29,524 nucleotides of DNA, from contig CAWDKZ010000028.1 of NCBI GenBank assembly GCA_963803025.1, forward strand, positions 1 to 29,524. The letters run 5' to 3'. Source of the DNA: Bog-793 sp963803025 (lineage in GTDB: Bacteria; Actinomycetota; Acidimicrobiia; Acidimicrobiales; Bog-793). The position numbers and the translations under genes are program-made. The first letter of the stretch is position 1; the number at the start of each line of letters is the position of its first letter. Shown piece by piece: positions 16,277-23,448 of this stretch. The notes beneath the pieces were generated by a model that saw only the letters and a list, made by a program, of their open reading frames with translations, was not told the origin of the DNA and ran no database searches.

Positions 16277-17020
16277 CTATCGCGCCGGGGCGCGATCCCC
16301 TCTCAGGTGCACGTCGAAGAACGACACGATCCGTCGCCGCGCGTCCTCTGCGGACGTCTCGTGGTAGCCGTAGCGCATGAACCGGCCCATCACCCGGAAC
16401 AGGGCGGGAAGCGGATCGTTCGCGCCCTCGTGGTCGTTGAGGAAGCCGTGCCCGGCGTCGGGATACTCCTTCACGTCGTGAGCCACCCCGGCCGCGCCGA
16501 GCGCTTTCGCCAACCGGTCGGCGGCGCCCCGCAGGGTGCGGTCCCTGGCGCCGAAGCTGGCGACGATCGGGCAACCGCCGGCGAGGGAGCTCTCTTCGTA
16601 GAAGCCTTTCGGGGCCGATCCGTAGTTGTCGCTCGACGCCGCGAAACCGCGACCGAAAGCGAGCACGAGGGCGAGACCACCACCCATGCAGAAGCCGACG
16701 ACCCCGACCGAGCCCGTGCATTCGTCGCGGTGGACCAACCAGTCGTGCACCGCCTCGACGTCGTCAAAGGTCCCCCCTCGTCCGGCGGTCGCGTCGCGCC
16801 GGACGGCGCGGGCGCCGGCCATCTTCTTGCGCCCGTGGAACAGGTCCGGCGCGACCGCCAGGAATCCCTCGGACGCCAGCCATTCGGCCTGGTTTCTCAG
16901 GTCCTGGGTCATGCCGAACACGTCGTGGATGAGCACCACCCCGGGTTCGGGACGTCCGCCCGAAGGCAGGGCCAGGTAGGCGGGGATCCCGCCGCGGGCC
17001 GCCGGGATCGTCACGTCCAT
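16277..17020 (-). CDS. Dienelactone-hydrolase-family alpha/beta hydrolase
   Basis: A 247-residue cytosolic alpha/beta hydrolase. The nucleophile elbow is GFCMGG with Cys111, the cysteine nucleophile of dienelactone hydrolases. The other triad members are Asp160 (GARDRT) and His191 (DAGHGFLND, the family's usual surrounding). IHDVFGMTQDLRNQAEWLA near 31-49 matches the conserved oxyanion and entry segment. True dienelactone hydrolases act in chlorocatechol breakdown, but most family members act on unknown esters or lactones, and no aromatic-degradation genes lie nearby, so the substrate is open. The ATG at 17020 has AAGGAGG about 9 nt upstream. The C-terminus extends about 40 residues beyond the His, slightly long for the family. 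Confidence 0.9.
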   Translation of the reverse strand: MDVTIPAARGGIPAYLALPSGGRPEPGVVLIHDVFGMTQDLRNQAEWLASEGFLAVAPDLFHGRKKMAGARAVRRDATAGRGGTFDDVEAVHDWLVHRDECTGSVGVVGFCMGGGLALVLAFGRGFAASSDNYGSAPKGFYEESSLAGGCPIVASFGARDRTLRGAADRLAKALGAAGVAHDVKEYPDAGHGFLNDHEGANDPLPALFRVMGRFMRYGYHETSAEDARRRIVSFFDVHLRGDRAPAR

Positions 17021-17075
17021 GTCGCCGCCTCCTTCCGGCTCGCGCCCCTGGGCGGGAGACCGGATCGTCAGCCAC

Positions 17076-18071
17076 TCACGCGGTGCCGTTCGGCCGAGCC
17101 GCCAAGGAACGGTAGTGCCGTCGCCAGATCAAGCGATAGATGCGCACCTTCCGGGGAATCGCGCGCACCCCGGGCAGGAAGGGCACGAGCACGAGGAGCG
17201 CGGTCAGCACGACCATGACCGCCCAGACGAGCGCGTCGGCGTTCGTCGAGGTCGTGAAGGGCGGGATCTGGTACCACAAGGTGTACAGCCAGAGCCACGA
17301 CTGACCGGGGAAGTTGCCGGTCTCGTTCATCATCCCCCACTGGTCGCCCTGCAGGTGCTGCGCCGCGGCGAGGTTCGCCATGTAGGTGCCGTCAGCGATG
17401 AACAGCAACGGCTTCGTGTAGTCCGTGCCGTAGAACTGCCTCGAGCTCACGAGCGCGCCGTCGAGGGCGCCACTGCGCGCCATCGTCGTCAGCGCGCCGA
17501 TCATCTCGGCGACCGGCCCGTAGCCCCCGGGCCGGGTGACGAGCCTGCCGCCGTCGAAGCGGGCGCGGGCGAGCGCGGCACCGTAGGCGTTCGTCCAGAC
17601 CTGTTCGTTCTTGCTCGTCGCCGACGTGTAGCGCCTGATCGCCGCGGTGAGGGTCGGGTCCGCCGGGAGCGTCTTCAGCGGGTCGATGACGTCGTCGAGC
17701 GCGGTGTTGACCGGGTGGTGGACCCCCACCAGGCGCTCGAGGGACAGCGGGCCGATCGTCTGGCTCACCCCCGGGGTGCTGTTGTAGGGGGGGCCGTAGG
17801 TGGCCGTCGGGCTCGTACCGGCGAGCTCGGTGAGCGCGGTCCGGGCGAAGTCGAGCGGTGCGTGCTGCGACCAGCTCTTGATCGTGACCGGGGGCTCGTC
17901 GGGCGAGGACAGGACGATCGACAGCCCGAGCGCGAGGAGCAGCACGACGAGGAACGCCGCCGTAAACTCCTTGACGATGTCGTAGGGCACGTAGCGGCCG
18001 TGCCACTCCTCGACGTCGCGGTCGGGCCGGAATCGCCTCGGCCGATTGGCGGGCGTCGCCGGCGCGCTCAT
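17076..18071 (-). CDS. Membrane protein with large extracytoplasmic domain, partner of the cytochrome b gene
   Basis: A 331-residue protein with one hydrophobic helix near 34-55, an extracytoplasmic domain of about 210 residues and a second helix near 272-296, followed by a basic cytoplasmic tail (RKVRIYRLIWRRHYR). Its start overlaps the cytochrome b stop as ATGA, so the two are probably made together. It sits where cytochrome b subunit IV (the C-terminal half) would be expected. The first segment, HGRYVPYDIVKEFTAAF, recalls the entry to that domain, but the rest does not show its three-helix pattern or a PEWY-type quinol-site motif. No heme c motif (CxxCH) or iron-sulfur ligands are present. 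It may be a dedicated subunit of an unusual b-type complex. Function unknown. Confidence 0.75.
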   Translation of the reverse strand: MSAPATPANRPRRFRPDRDVEEWHGRYVPYDIVKEFTAAFLVVLLLALGLSIVLSSPDEPPVTIKSWSQHAPLDFARTALTELAGTSPTATYGPPYNSTPGVSQTIGPLSLERLVGVHHPVNTALDDVIDPLKTLPADPTLTAAIRRYTSATSKNEQVWTNAYGAALARARFDGGRLVTRPGGYGPVAEMIGALTTMARSGALDGALVSSRQFYGTDYTKPLLFIADGTYMANLAAAQHLQGDQWGMMNETGNFPGQSWLWLYTLWYQIPPFTTSTNADALVWAVMVVLTALLVLVPFLPGVRAIPRKVRIYRLIWRRHYRSLAARPNGTA

Positions 18072-18790
18072 CGCGGCACCGTCCCGTCGACGCCCAGGTC
18101 GCCTGCGGTGCCGGCGACATCGGGCACGACGAGGTCACCCGGGTCCGGCGCGAACGGCGGGACGACCCCGCGCCGCCGCACGAGGAGCACGTGGACGACG
18201 GTCAGCAGCCCGACGGCGAGCGGCAGCAACAGGATGTGCCACATCAGCATCTGCCCGAAGTTGAGGACGTTGAAGAACGCCCCGGCCCCGGTGGCGTTGA
18301 TCCCGTCCTTGGCCTGGGTCCCGATCCACTGGGAGTCGAAGTTCTGCTGGGACAGGTAGCCGGTGAACGCCGCGGCGATCGAGATGACGAAGGCGAGGAC
18401 GCCCGTGATCCACGTCGCACGCCGGCGTCCGCGCCAAGCGGCCATGAAGAACTTTCCCCAGAGATGGACGACCATGAAGAAGAAGAAGAGCTCGACGCTC
18501 CACAGGTGCATCGAGTTGACGAAGAGGCCGACGCGCGACAGGTGCCACCAGGTCGGGCCCTCGATCGCGAGCACGATCCCCGACAGCACGACGAGCGCGA
18601 GCGCGGCGAGCGTGAAGGCGCCGAAGACGTAGATCCACGATGCGACGTAGGCGGGCTGGCGATCGGGCAGGAGACGCCCGGGGGGGAACGCCGAGACGCC
18701 GGCGCGCCGCAACCTCGCGCTCCATTGGGCCGCGTCCTCGGGCAGATCGGCTTGGGCGGCGAGGCCCGGCCCGCCGGCGTCGACCGTCAT
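18068..18790 (-). CDS. Cytochrome b6-type diheme membrane protein
   Basis: A 240-residue protein equivalent to the N-terminal, heme-carrying half of cytochrome b. Hydrophobic helices lie near 52-76, 96-117, 127-146 and 182-204. The first His pair, His95 and His109, is separated by 13 residues; the second, His185 and His200, by 14. The 13/14 pattern is that of cytochrome b6, whereas mitochondrial-type b has 13/13. These should bind two b hemes across the membrane. It would shuttle electrons from quinol, but no Rieske protein or cytochrome c is encoded beside it, so the electron acceptor is unclear. Start ATG 18790 overlaps the stop of the small upstream gene, and its own stop overlaps the next start, so all three are coupled. 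Confidence 0.88.
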   Translation of the reverse strand: MTVDAGGPGLAAQADLPEDAAQWSARLRRAGVSAFPPGRLLPDRQPAYVASWIYVFGAFTLAALALVVLSGIVLAIEGPTWWHLSRVGLFVNSMHLWSVELFFFFMVVHLWGKFFMAAWRGRRRATWITGVLAFVISIAAAFTGYLSQQNFDSQWIGTQAKDGINATGAGAFFNVLNFGQMLMWHILLLPLAVGLLTVVHVLLVRRRGVVPPFAPDPGDLVVPDVAGTAGDLGVDGTVPR

Positions 18791-18981
18791 CGGTCATCCC
18801 CGCCGTGTCGGGGGAACGGGACGAGAATCGCCGCCACGAACACGACGATCATCAAGCAGATGACCACGACATTCGCCACGGAGATCTGGATGAAACCCCA
18901 GTGCACGTAGCGACCGGGGCCGTTGAGATCGATGACCGCCTGGGCCGCCCTCCCCACGAGCTCTTGCGGAATCCTGATCAT
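18787..18981 (-). CDS. Small single-helix membrane protein, first gene of the cytochrome b operon
   Basis: A 64-residue protein starting at ATG 18981 with GAGG close upstream. About 28 polar residues including GRYVHWGF are followed by one hydrophobic helix (about 32-54) and a short C-terminal tail (FPRHGGDDR). It ends in an ATGA overlap with the cytochrome b gene. Small single-helix subunits are common in cytochrome b complexes, and its tight coupling suggests that role. His27 in YVHWG, just before the helix, could be a ligand but this is conjecture. No named family is recognised. Confidence 0.72.
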   Translation of the reverse strand: MIRIPQELVGRAAQAVIDLNGPGRYVHWGFIQISVANVVVICLMIVVFVAAILVPFPRHGGDDR

Positions 18982-19275
18982 CGCCTCACCTCGTCGGCGA
19001 CGTTAACGACACCAACCAGGTTCCCCGCAACGAGGTGTCGCATCGCCTCGCCCGGCGCGCCAGGACCTCCCGGCCTCCCCCGCCGTCGCGGCGAGGGCGG
19101 CCGCCCACCCCCGGCGTGCCGGAGCGGGCACCACGCGCCAGGACCCGCGCCGCCCCAGGCGGGAGACGGGGCGTCGCTTGTGGACAGATCTGTTCATTCT
19201 CTGGGGATCTCGTGGGGACGAAATGGGTATGTCGCAAGAACTCTGTCGACAAACAGTGGATCTCGCGTAACCCCC
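18982..19275. other. Divergent intergenic region upstream of the cytochrome b operon
   Basis: About 290 bases between the cytochrome b operon start (-) and the RNA candidate's promoter (+). The first half is extremely GC-rich with no supported gene. The second half, from about 19180, is AT-richer, and CTGT-CGACAA-ACAG near 19243 forms a short inverted repeat. A minus-strand promoter for the cytochrome operon must lie here or just beyond, but I could not pick out a clear -10/-35 pair. Confidence 0.4.
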
Positions 19276-19304
19276 TTGACGTCGGTTGGACACGCGAGCA
19301 GGAT
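19276..19304 (+). promoter_or_regulatory. Promoter-like -35/-10 pair upstream of the RNA candidate and MFS gene
   Basis: TTGACG at 19276-19281 and CAGGAT at 19299-19304 are separated by 17 bases, close to the housekeeping sigma consensus of high-GC actinobacteria. Transcription would begin near 19311, at the left edge of the hairpin-rich segment and about 325 bases before the MFS start. Confidence 0.45.
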
Positions 19305-19310
19305 GCACTC

Positions 19311-19580
19311 ACCAAGGTCGAGTTGTCCCATACGGACGGGACGGATGTTCCACTCGAAAGAGGGGGGCGACCGAACCAAAACGGGGGGCAACGGAGCCTC
19401 GGGGGTTGGCAGGAAGCAGTGCAAGGACTCCCTCCGGGGAGGCACCGGTGCTGCGGGGTCGTCGAGAGGCGGCCTGTCGGCTGGGGGCCGCAAGGCCTTC
19501 GGCAAGGCGCCTGTCACCACAGGCATTGGTCCCGGGAAGTCCGGAAGGCTTCGGCCGGAAGGCTACTCGGGACCGTGCCG
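19311..19580 (+). ncRNA. Candidate structured RNA or long structured leader of the MFS gene
   Basis: A stretch without protein-like frames folds on paper into successive hairpins, several with the stable loops typical of real RNAs. CC-A-CTC/GAG-G-GG with a GAAA loop is at 19350-19365. CTCCC/GGGAG with a UCCG loop is at 19428-19441. GGCC/GGCC with a GCAA loop is at 19486-19497; an alternative stem, GCCTT/AAGGC at 19495-19508, excludes it. GCCTGT/ACAGGC with a CACC loop is at 19509-19524. GGTCCCG (19528-19534) pairs with CGGGACC (19568-19574) around an inner GGC/GCC with a UUCG loop flanked by GGAA on both sides. No RNase P, tmRNA, SRP or familiar riboswitch core is visible. In GC-rich DNA some stems are expected by chance. 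Confidence 0.42.
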
Positions 19581-19634
19581 CGTCTGGGCCCTGGTCGTCT
19601 TCGCACTTCGCCCCCTCACTAGGGTGATGCCCCA

Positions 19635-20879
19635 GTGGCGATCGAGGAGCGATCGGAGCGGTACCTTCGCATCCTTCTTCTTCTCCTCATCCCCGCGGCC
19701 TTCTTCAACGGATTCGACGGCGAGCTGCGCGCCCTCCTCGCCCCGCAGCTGCAGCACGCCTTCCACGTCAGCCTCGGGACGCTTGGGCTCGCCAACGTGC
19801 CGATCGCGGCCGGGTCGTTCGTCGCCTTCTTCGCGATCCGGATCGCCGACCACGTCGGACGACGCCCGATCCTCCTCGTCGGGCTGTTCGGGTACGCGAT
19901 CTTCACCGGGCTCACCGCCACGAGCTGGAGCGTCTGGTCGTTCGCCCTCTTCCAGTCGTTGACCCAGATCTTCGCCGGCACCGAGTTCGCCCTCGCGGCG
20001 ATCGTCGTCCTCGAGGAGTTCCCGACCGCGACCCGGGGACGGGCCCTCGGCAAGCTCCTCATCGCCGTGCCGCTCGGCGCCGTCGGGACCGCCGCGCTGC
20101 TCGCCGCGGGACTCCAGCACACGTCGCTCGGCTGGCGGTCCTTCTACCTCATCGGGGTCGTGCCGGCGCTCGCCATCGGCGTCGCGCGCCGGTACGTGCG
20201 CGAGACGGTCGCGTTCCAAGAGTCGAGAACCAACCGTCCGAAGCAGGAGCCGTTGCGCGCCGCGCTCGTCAAACCGTGGCGGCGGCGTGTGCTCGCGCTC
20301 GGCACCGTCTCGCTCCTCGTGAAGATCCCCGTCACCGCCGGCGCCGGTTGGTGGGTCCTCTACGCCGAACGCGAGCACCACTTCTCGACGGGGCTCGTCT
20401 CGCTCGACCTCGGGACCGCGCTCGTTCTCGGGACGATCGGCTACTACGTCTGCGGCCGCCTCATCGACCGCTTCGGCCGCAAGCCGGTCGCGACCATCTA
20501 CTTCCTGGCGGCGTGCGCGAGCGGGGTCGCGCTCTTCCAGTCGAGCTCGGAGGCGGCGAACTTCGTCTTCCTCGTGCTCGCCGTCTTCTTCGGGCTCGGC
20601 GTCGGCCCCGCCCTGTCGGCGATGTCCGCGGAGTCCTTCCCGACGCGCATCCGGGCCCAGGCGTCGGCGATCGTCGGCAGTGGTTTCGCCAACACCGGGG
20701 AGGTGACCGGGGGCTCGGTCGTCGGCGTCCTCAGCGAACGCGGCGGCCTGATCGGCAACATCGGCGACACGGTGAGCATCCTCGCGGTCCTGTTGCTCGC
20801 CGCGCTCCCCGTTCTCTGGCGCTTCGTCCCCGAGACCAAGGGCACGATGCTCGACGCCGTGCCCGACGAGACCGGGTAG
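19635..20879 (+). CDS. MFS transporter, sugar/metabolite:H+ symporter type
   Basis: A 414-residue major facilitator with about 12 hydrophobic helices and a charged central loop (near 185-215). The signature between helices 2 and 3 is present as DHVGRRPILLVG, and its echo between helices 8 and 9 as DRFGRKPVATIYF. An acidic residue in the first helix (FDGELRALL) and the SFPTRIRAQA segment near helix 11 are typical of the sugar-porter/metabolite-H+-symporter side of the superfamily. The substrate is not deducible. The GTG at 19635 is used because the hydrophobic N-terminus starts at once; a Shine-Dalgarno is weak (AGGGTG). Its unusually long upstream leader contains the structured RNA candidate. 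Confidence 0.9.
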   Translation: MAIEERSERYLRILLLLLIPAAFFNGFDGELRALLAPQLQHAFHVSLGTLGLANVPIAAGSFVAFFAIRIADHVGRRPILLVGLFGYAIFTGLTATSWSVWSFALFQSLTQIFAGTEFALAAIVVLEEFPTATRGRALGKLLIAVPLGAVGTAALLAAGLQHTSLGWRSFYLIGVVPALAIGVARRYVRETVAFQESRTNRPKQEPLRAALVKPWRRRVLALGTVSLLVKIPVTAGAGWWVLYAEREHHFSTGLVSLDLGTALVLGTIGYYVCGRLIDRFGRKPVATIYFLAACASGVALFQSSSEAANFVFLVLAVFFGLGVGPALSAMSAESFPTRIRAQASAIVGSGFANTGEVTGGSVVGVLSERGGLIGNIGDTVSILAVLLLAALPVLWRFVPETKGTMLDAVPDETG

Positions 20880-21041
20880 AGCACCACTGCGCGAGCTCGT
20901 GACCGCGCCGCGGCCCGCCGAGAAATCTGGCGGCGCCGACGTGCCCGGCCGGCGCCGTCCTCGCCTCCGGCGGTCGCGGCCATACTGTTTCCCGAAAGGC
21001 CTGGGGCCGCGGTCCCGACACCAGCCGAGCGGAGGCGCACG

Positions 21042-21860
21042 CTGAAGCCGATTCCGGTCGTTTTCCACATCGGTCCGCTGCAGGTCCACACCTACGGCAT
21101 CGGGCTCGCGATCACCTTCTGGTTCGGCTACCGGTACCTCGCGAAGCGCCTCCGGGACCACGGCTACCCCGACGCGTGGCTCGGCGCCACGTTCCTCTGG
21201 ATCATCGCCGCGGCCGTCGTCGGCGCGCGGGCGGTACACGTCGTCGCCAATTTCGGCTACTACTCGCGCGACCCGGCCGAGGTCTTCGCGATCTGGCACG
21301 GCGGGCTCTCCTCGTTCGGCGGACTCGCGCTCGGTCTCCCGGTCGGATTCGTCTCGGCCCACCGCCGCTGCCCGCAGCTGCGACCCGGCATCGCCGCGGA
21401 CCTCGTCGCGCCGGTCCTCGCCTGCGCATGGGCGATCGGGCGGCTGCTCGGGCCGCAGCTCGAGGTGGCGGGCGGTGGCAAGCGGACGTCGGCCTGGTTC
21501 GGCATGTACTACGCCGGCGAGGTCGGCAAGCGCCTCCCCGCCCCGATCTTCCAAGCCATCGAGTGCTTCGCGATCTTCGTCGTGGCGCTGTGGGTCGAGC
21601 GCGTCGTCGCGCGCCGGTCTGGCCCCGTCGGTCTCGTGACCGCGGTCACGGTCGGGCTGTGGGGGCTCAGCCGATTCGTCGACGAGTACTTCTGGCTGAC
21701 CCATGACAACGGCACCGTCGCCGTCGAGGTCGTCTCGCTCGTGCTCTTCGCCCTCGGCGGCGCGACGGTGCTCGCCCTCGCCGCGCGCGACCGCCGACGG
21801 CGGACGATTCCGCGTTCTCGCCCGCTGCAGGAACCCGCACGATCGAGGAGCGCGACGTGA
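21042..21860 (+). CDS. Lgt-family membrane protein with apparent CTG start and altered active site
   Basis: A 272-residue polytopic protein related to prolipoprotein diacylglyceryl transferase. Family features: GPLQVHTYGIGLA (11-23), WHGGLSSFGG (85-94), GR at 133-134 and SRFVDEYF (210-217). Aligned by eye with E. coli Lgt, Arg143, Arg239 and Glu243 are kept (Arg134, Arg211, Glu215), but His103 is Phe92 and Asn146 is Gly137. Normal lipoprotein modification is therefore doubtful and it may be a paralogue with another role. No ATG, GTG or TTG lies in frame near the N-terminus; CTG 21042 follows GCGGAGG (21029-21035) by 6 nt and precedes the first family residues. The stop overlaps the next start as GTGA. 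Confidence 0.82.
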   Translation: MKPIPVVFHIGPLQVHTYGIGLAITFWFGYRYLAKRLRDHGYPDAWLGATFLWIIAAAVVGARAVHVVANFGYYSRDPAEVFAIWHGGLSSFGGLALGLPVGFVSAHRRCPQLRPGIAADLVAPVLACAWAIGRLLGPQLEVAGGGKRTSAWFGMYYAGEVGKRLPAPIFQAIECFAIFVVALWVERVVARRSGPVGLVTAVTVGLWGLSRFVDEYFWLTHDNGTVAVEVVSLVLFALGGATVLALAARDRRRRTIPRSRPLQEPARSRSAT

Positions 21861-22579
21861 CGAACGACACGGAATTGCCGAGGTCCCGACGCAGCGCCTC
21901 CGGGCGCGGCCGCAGCCGACGGCGGCCGGCGCTCGCCTTCGCCGTCGTGCTCGTCGCCGTGACAGCCGGACCCGCCGCGGCGATGGGGATCCGCGACGGC
22001 TCGACGCTCCCCCCGTACACGGCGACGGTGTCGGCGGTGACGAGATCGACCGTCCCGTACTCCTGGCGGCCCGGCTGCCCGGTGGCACCGAGTCAGCTCC
22101 GGCTCTTGCACCTTCGCTACGTCGGGTTCGACGGACGGAGCCACGTCGGCGAGATGATCGTCAACGCCTCTGTCGTGGACGACGTCATCACGGTGTTCGG
22201 CCGGCTCTACGCGGCGCGCTTCCCGATCCGTCGCATGGTCCTCGTCGACGTCTTTCACGGCCGCGACCCCGCCTCGATGGCGGACGACAACACCTCGGGC
22301 TTCAACTGCCGTCGGGCCGTGGCGCCGGGCCCGCCGCAGTGGTCGGTGCACGCCTACGGCGAGGCGATCGACGTGAACCCCGTCGAGAACCCGTACATCG
22401 ACGGTGGGGTCGTCATGCCCCCGGCCGGGGCGAGGTTCGTCGACCGGGCCGACGTCCGGCCCGGCATGGCCGTCGCCGGGGGGACGCTCGTCGAGGCCTT
22501 CGCCGCGGTCGGCTGGTACTGGGGTGGACGCTGGACGGGCTCTCCGGACTACCAGCACTTCTCGTCGACCGGTGGCTGA
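21857..22579 (+). CDS. M15-family D-alanyl-D-alanine carboxypeptidase/endopeptidase, secreted
   Basis: A 240-residue zinc peptidase acting on peptidoglycan peptides outside the membrane. A basic N-terminus is followed by a signal segment (25-42, ending PAAA). The M15 zinc site is seen as SVHAYGEAID with His165 and Asp172, and the third ligand His234 in PDYQHFSS close to the C-terminus. DNTSGFNCR (144-152) is the conserved segment before the first His. The substrate could be the D-Ala-D-Ala terminus or the L-Ala-D-Glu bond; the order of motifs does not settle it. GTG 21857 overlaps the Lgt-like stop. The following gene is an L,D-transpeptidase, so the pair could trim and then cross-link stem peptides. 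Confidence 0.9.
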   Translation: MTNDTELPRSRRSASGRGRSRRRPALAFAVVLVAVTAGPAAAMGIRDGSTLPPYTATVSAVTRSTVPYSWRPGCPVAPSQLRLLHLRYVGFDGRSHVGEMIVNASVVDDVITVFGRLYAARFPIRRMVLVDVFHGRDPASMADDNTSGFNCRRAVAPGPPQWSVHAYGEAIDVNPVENPYIDGGVVMPPAGARFVDRADVRPGMAVAGGTLVEAFAAVGWYWGGRWTGSPDYQHFSSTGG

Positions 22580-22606
22580 CCCGATCACGAACGGCCCGCC
22601 GAGGCG

Positions 22607-23362
22607 ATGACGGCGACCGCGAGGATACGCCGCGTCGCGGCACGCCTCGCCCTGGCGACGCTGGCGGCGCAGGCCGTCGTCGGCGTCGGCGCGGCGCGGC
22701 TCATCGGCGCGGCCGCGGCCACCCGGCCGACCGCCTGTCGCGCGAACCTCGCGGACAGTCTGCGCGCGACGGCGGACGCGTCTCAGCTCGTCCTCGTCGA
22801 GGCACCGTCTCTTGCGTCCACGACGGCGACCGCGACCCTCTGGCAGCGGGCGAGCGGGTGCTTCTCCCAAGTCGGCGGCCCGTGGCCGGCGCGGCTCGGC
22901 TGGCACGGGCTCTCGAGTCACCACCTCGAGGGCGACGGCACGACCCCGATCGGCGCCTTCGGCATCGGACCGGTGATGTACGGCGTCGCGCCCGATCCCG
23001 GCGTCGCGTACCGCTACCACCGCCTGGTCTGCGGCGACTGGTGGGACGAGGACCCGACGACGCCGAGCTACAACCGATTCGTCCACGTTCCTTGCCACGC
23101 GAGACCACCGTTCGGCGGCGGCAGCGAGGCGCTGTGGACCGAGCTCACCGCCTACCGCTACTTCGCCGTGATCGAGTACAACGCCGCGCCGATCATCCCG
23201 GGGCGGGGCTCGGCGATCTTCCTCCACGTCTCGACCGGAGGCACGACGAACGGTTGCGTCAGCCTCGGCGAACCTGAGCTCGTCCACACGCTGCGCTGGC
23301 TCCGTCCGGCCGAGCGCCCGCTCGTCGTGATCGGCACGGCGGCGACGCTGGAGAACCTCTAG
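22607..23362 (+). CDS. Secreted L,D-transpeptidase-like (YkuD family) protein
   Basis: A 251-residue exported protein with a basic start and a hydrophobic signal segment (about 11-38). The catalytic region is IFLHVSTGGTTNGCVSL (204-220), with His207 and the nucleophile Cys217. The Arg usually following the Cys motif (GC-x-R) is replaced by Ser219, so this belongs to a variant branch of the family. GDGTTPIGAFGIG (109-121) matches the conserved segment T-P-x-G-x-F. It probably forms 3-3 cross-links or attaches molecules to peptidoglycan. Four other Cys (44, 85, 142, 163) could form extracytoplasmic disulfides, which fits the DipZ gene immediately downstream. ATG 22607 follows the M15 stop by 27 nt. 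Confidence 0.87.
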   Translation: MTATARIRRVAARLALATLAAQAVVGVGAARLIGAAAATRPTACRANLADSLRATADASQLVLVEAPSLASTTATATLWQRASGCFSQVGGPWPARLGWHGLSSHHLEGDGTTPIGAFGIGPVMYGVAPDPGVAYRYHRLVCGDWWDEDPTTPSYNRFVHVPCHARPPFGGGSEALWTELTAYRYFAVIEYNAAPIIPGRGSAIFLHVSTGGTTNGCVSLGEPELVHTLRWLRPAERPLVVIGTAATLENL

Positions 23363-23448
23363 CACGATCCGCGGAGCCGGGGCGCGACCCGCTCGGCGGG
23401 GCCAGCGGCGACACTGGTGGGCGCTTCGTCACTGGGGGGAAGACGGAA

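Noticed and set aside
19401..19560. Short similarities to SRP RNA (AGGAAGCAG...CAAGG; GTCCGGAAGG)
   Set aside because: The conserved SRP loop sequence is not present as one unit and the two pieces lie 110 bases apart.
19563..22088. An 841-codon minus-strand open frame opposite the MFS, Lgt-like and M15 genes
   Set aside because: Its protein is Arg/Asp/Glu/Gly/Pro-rich low-complexity, as expected from the reverse complement of GC-biased codons, while the plus strand carries clear family motifs.
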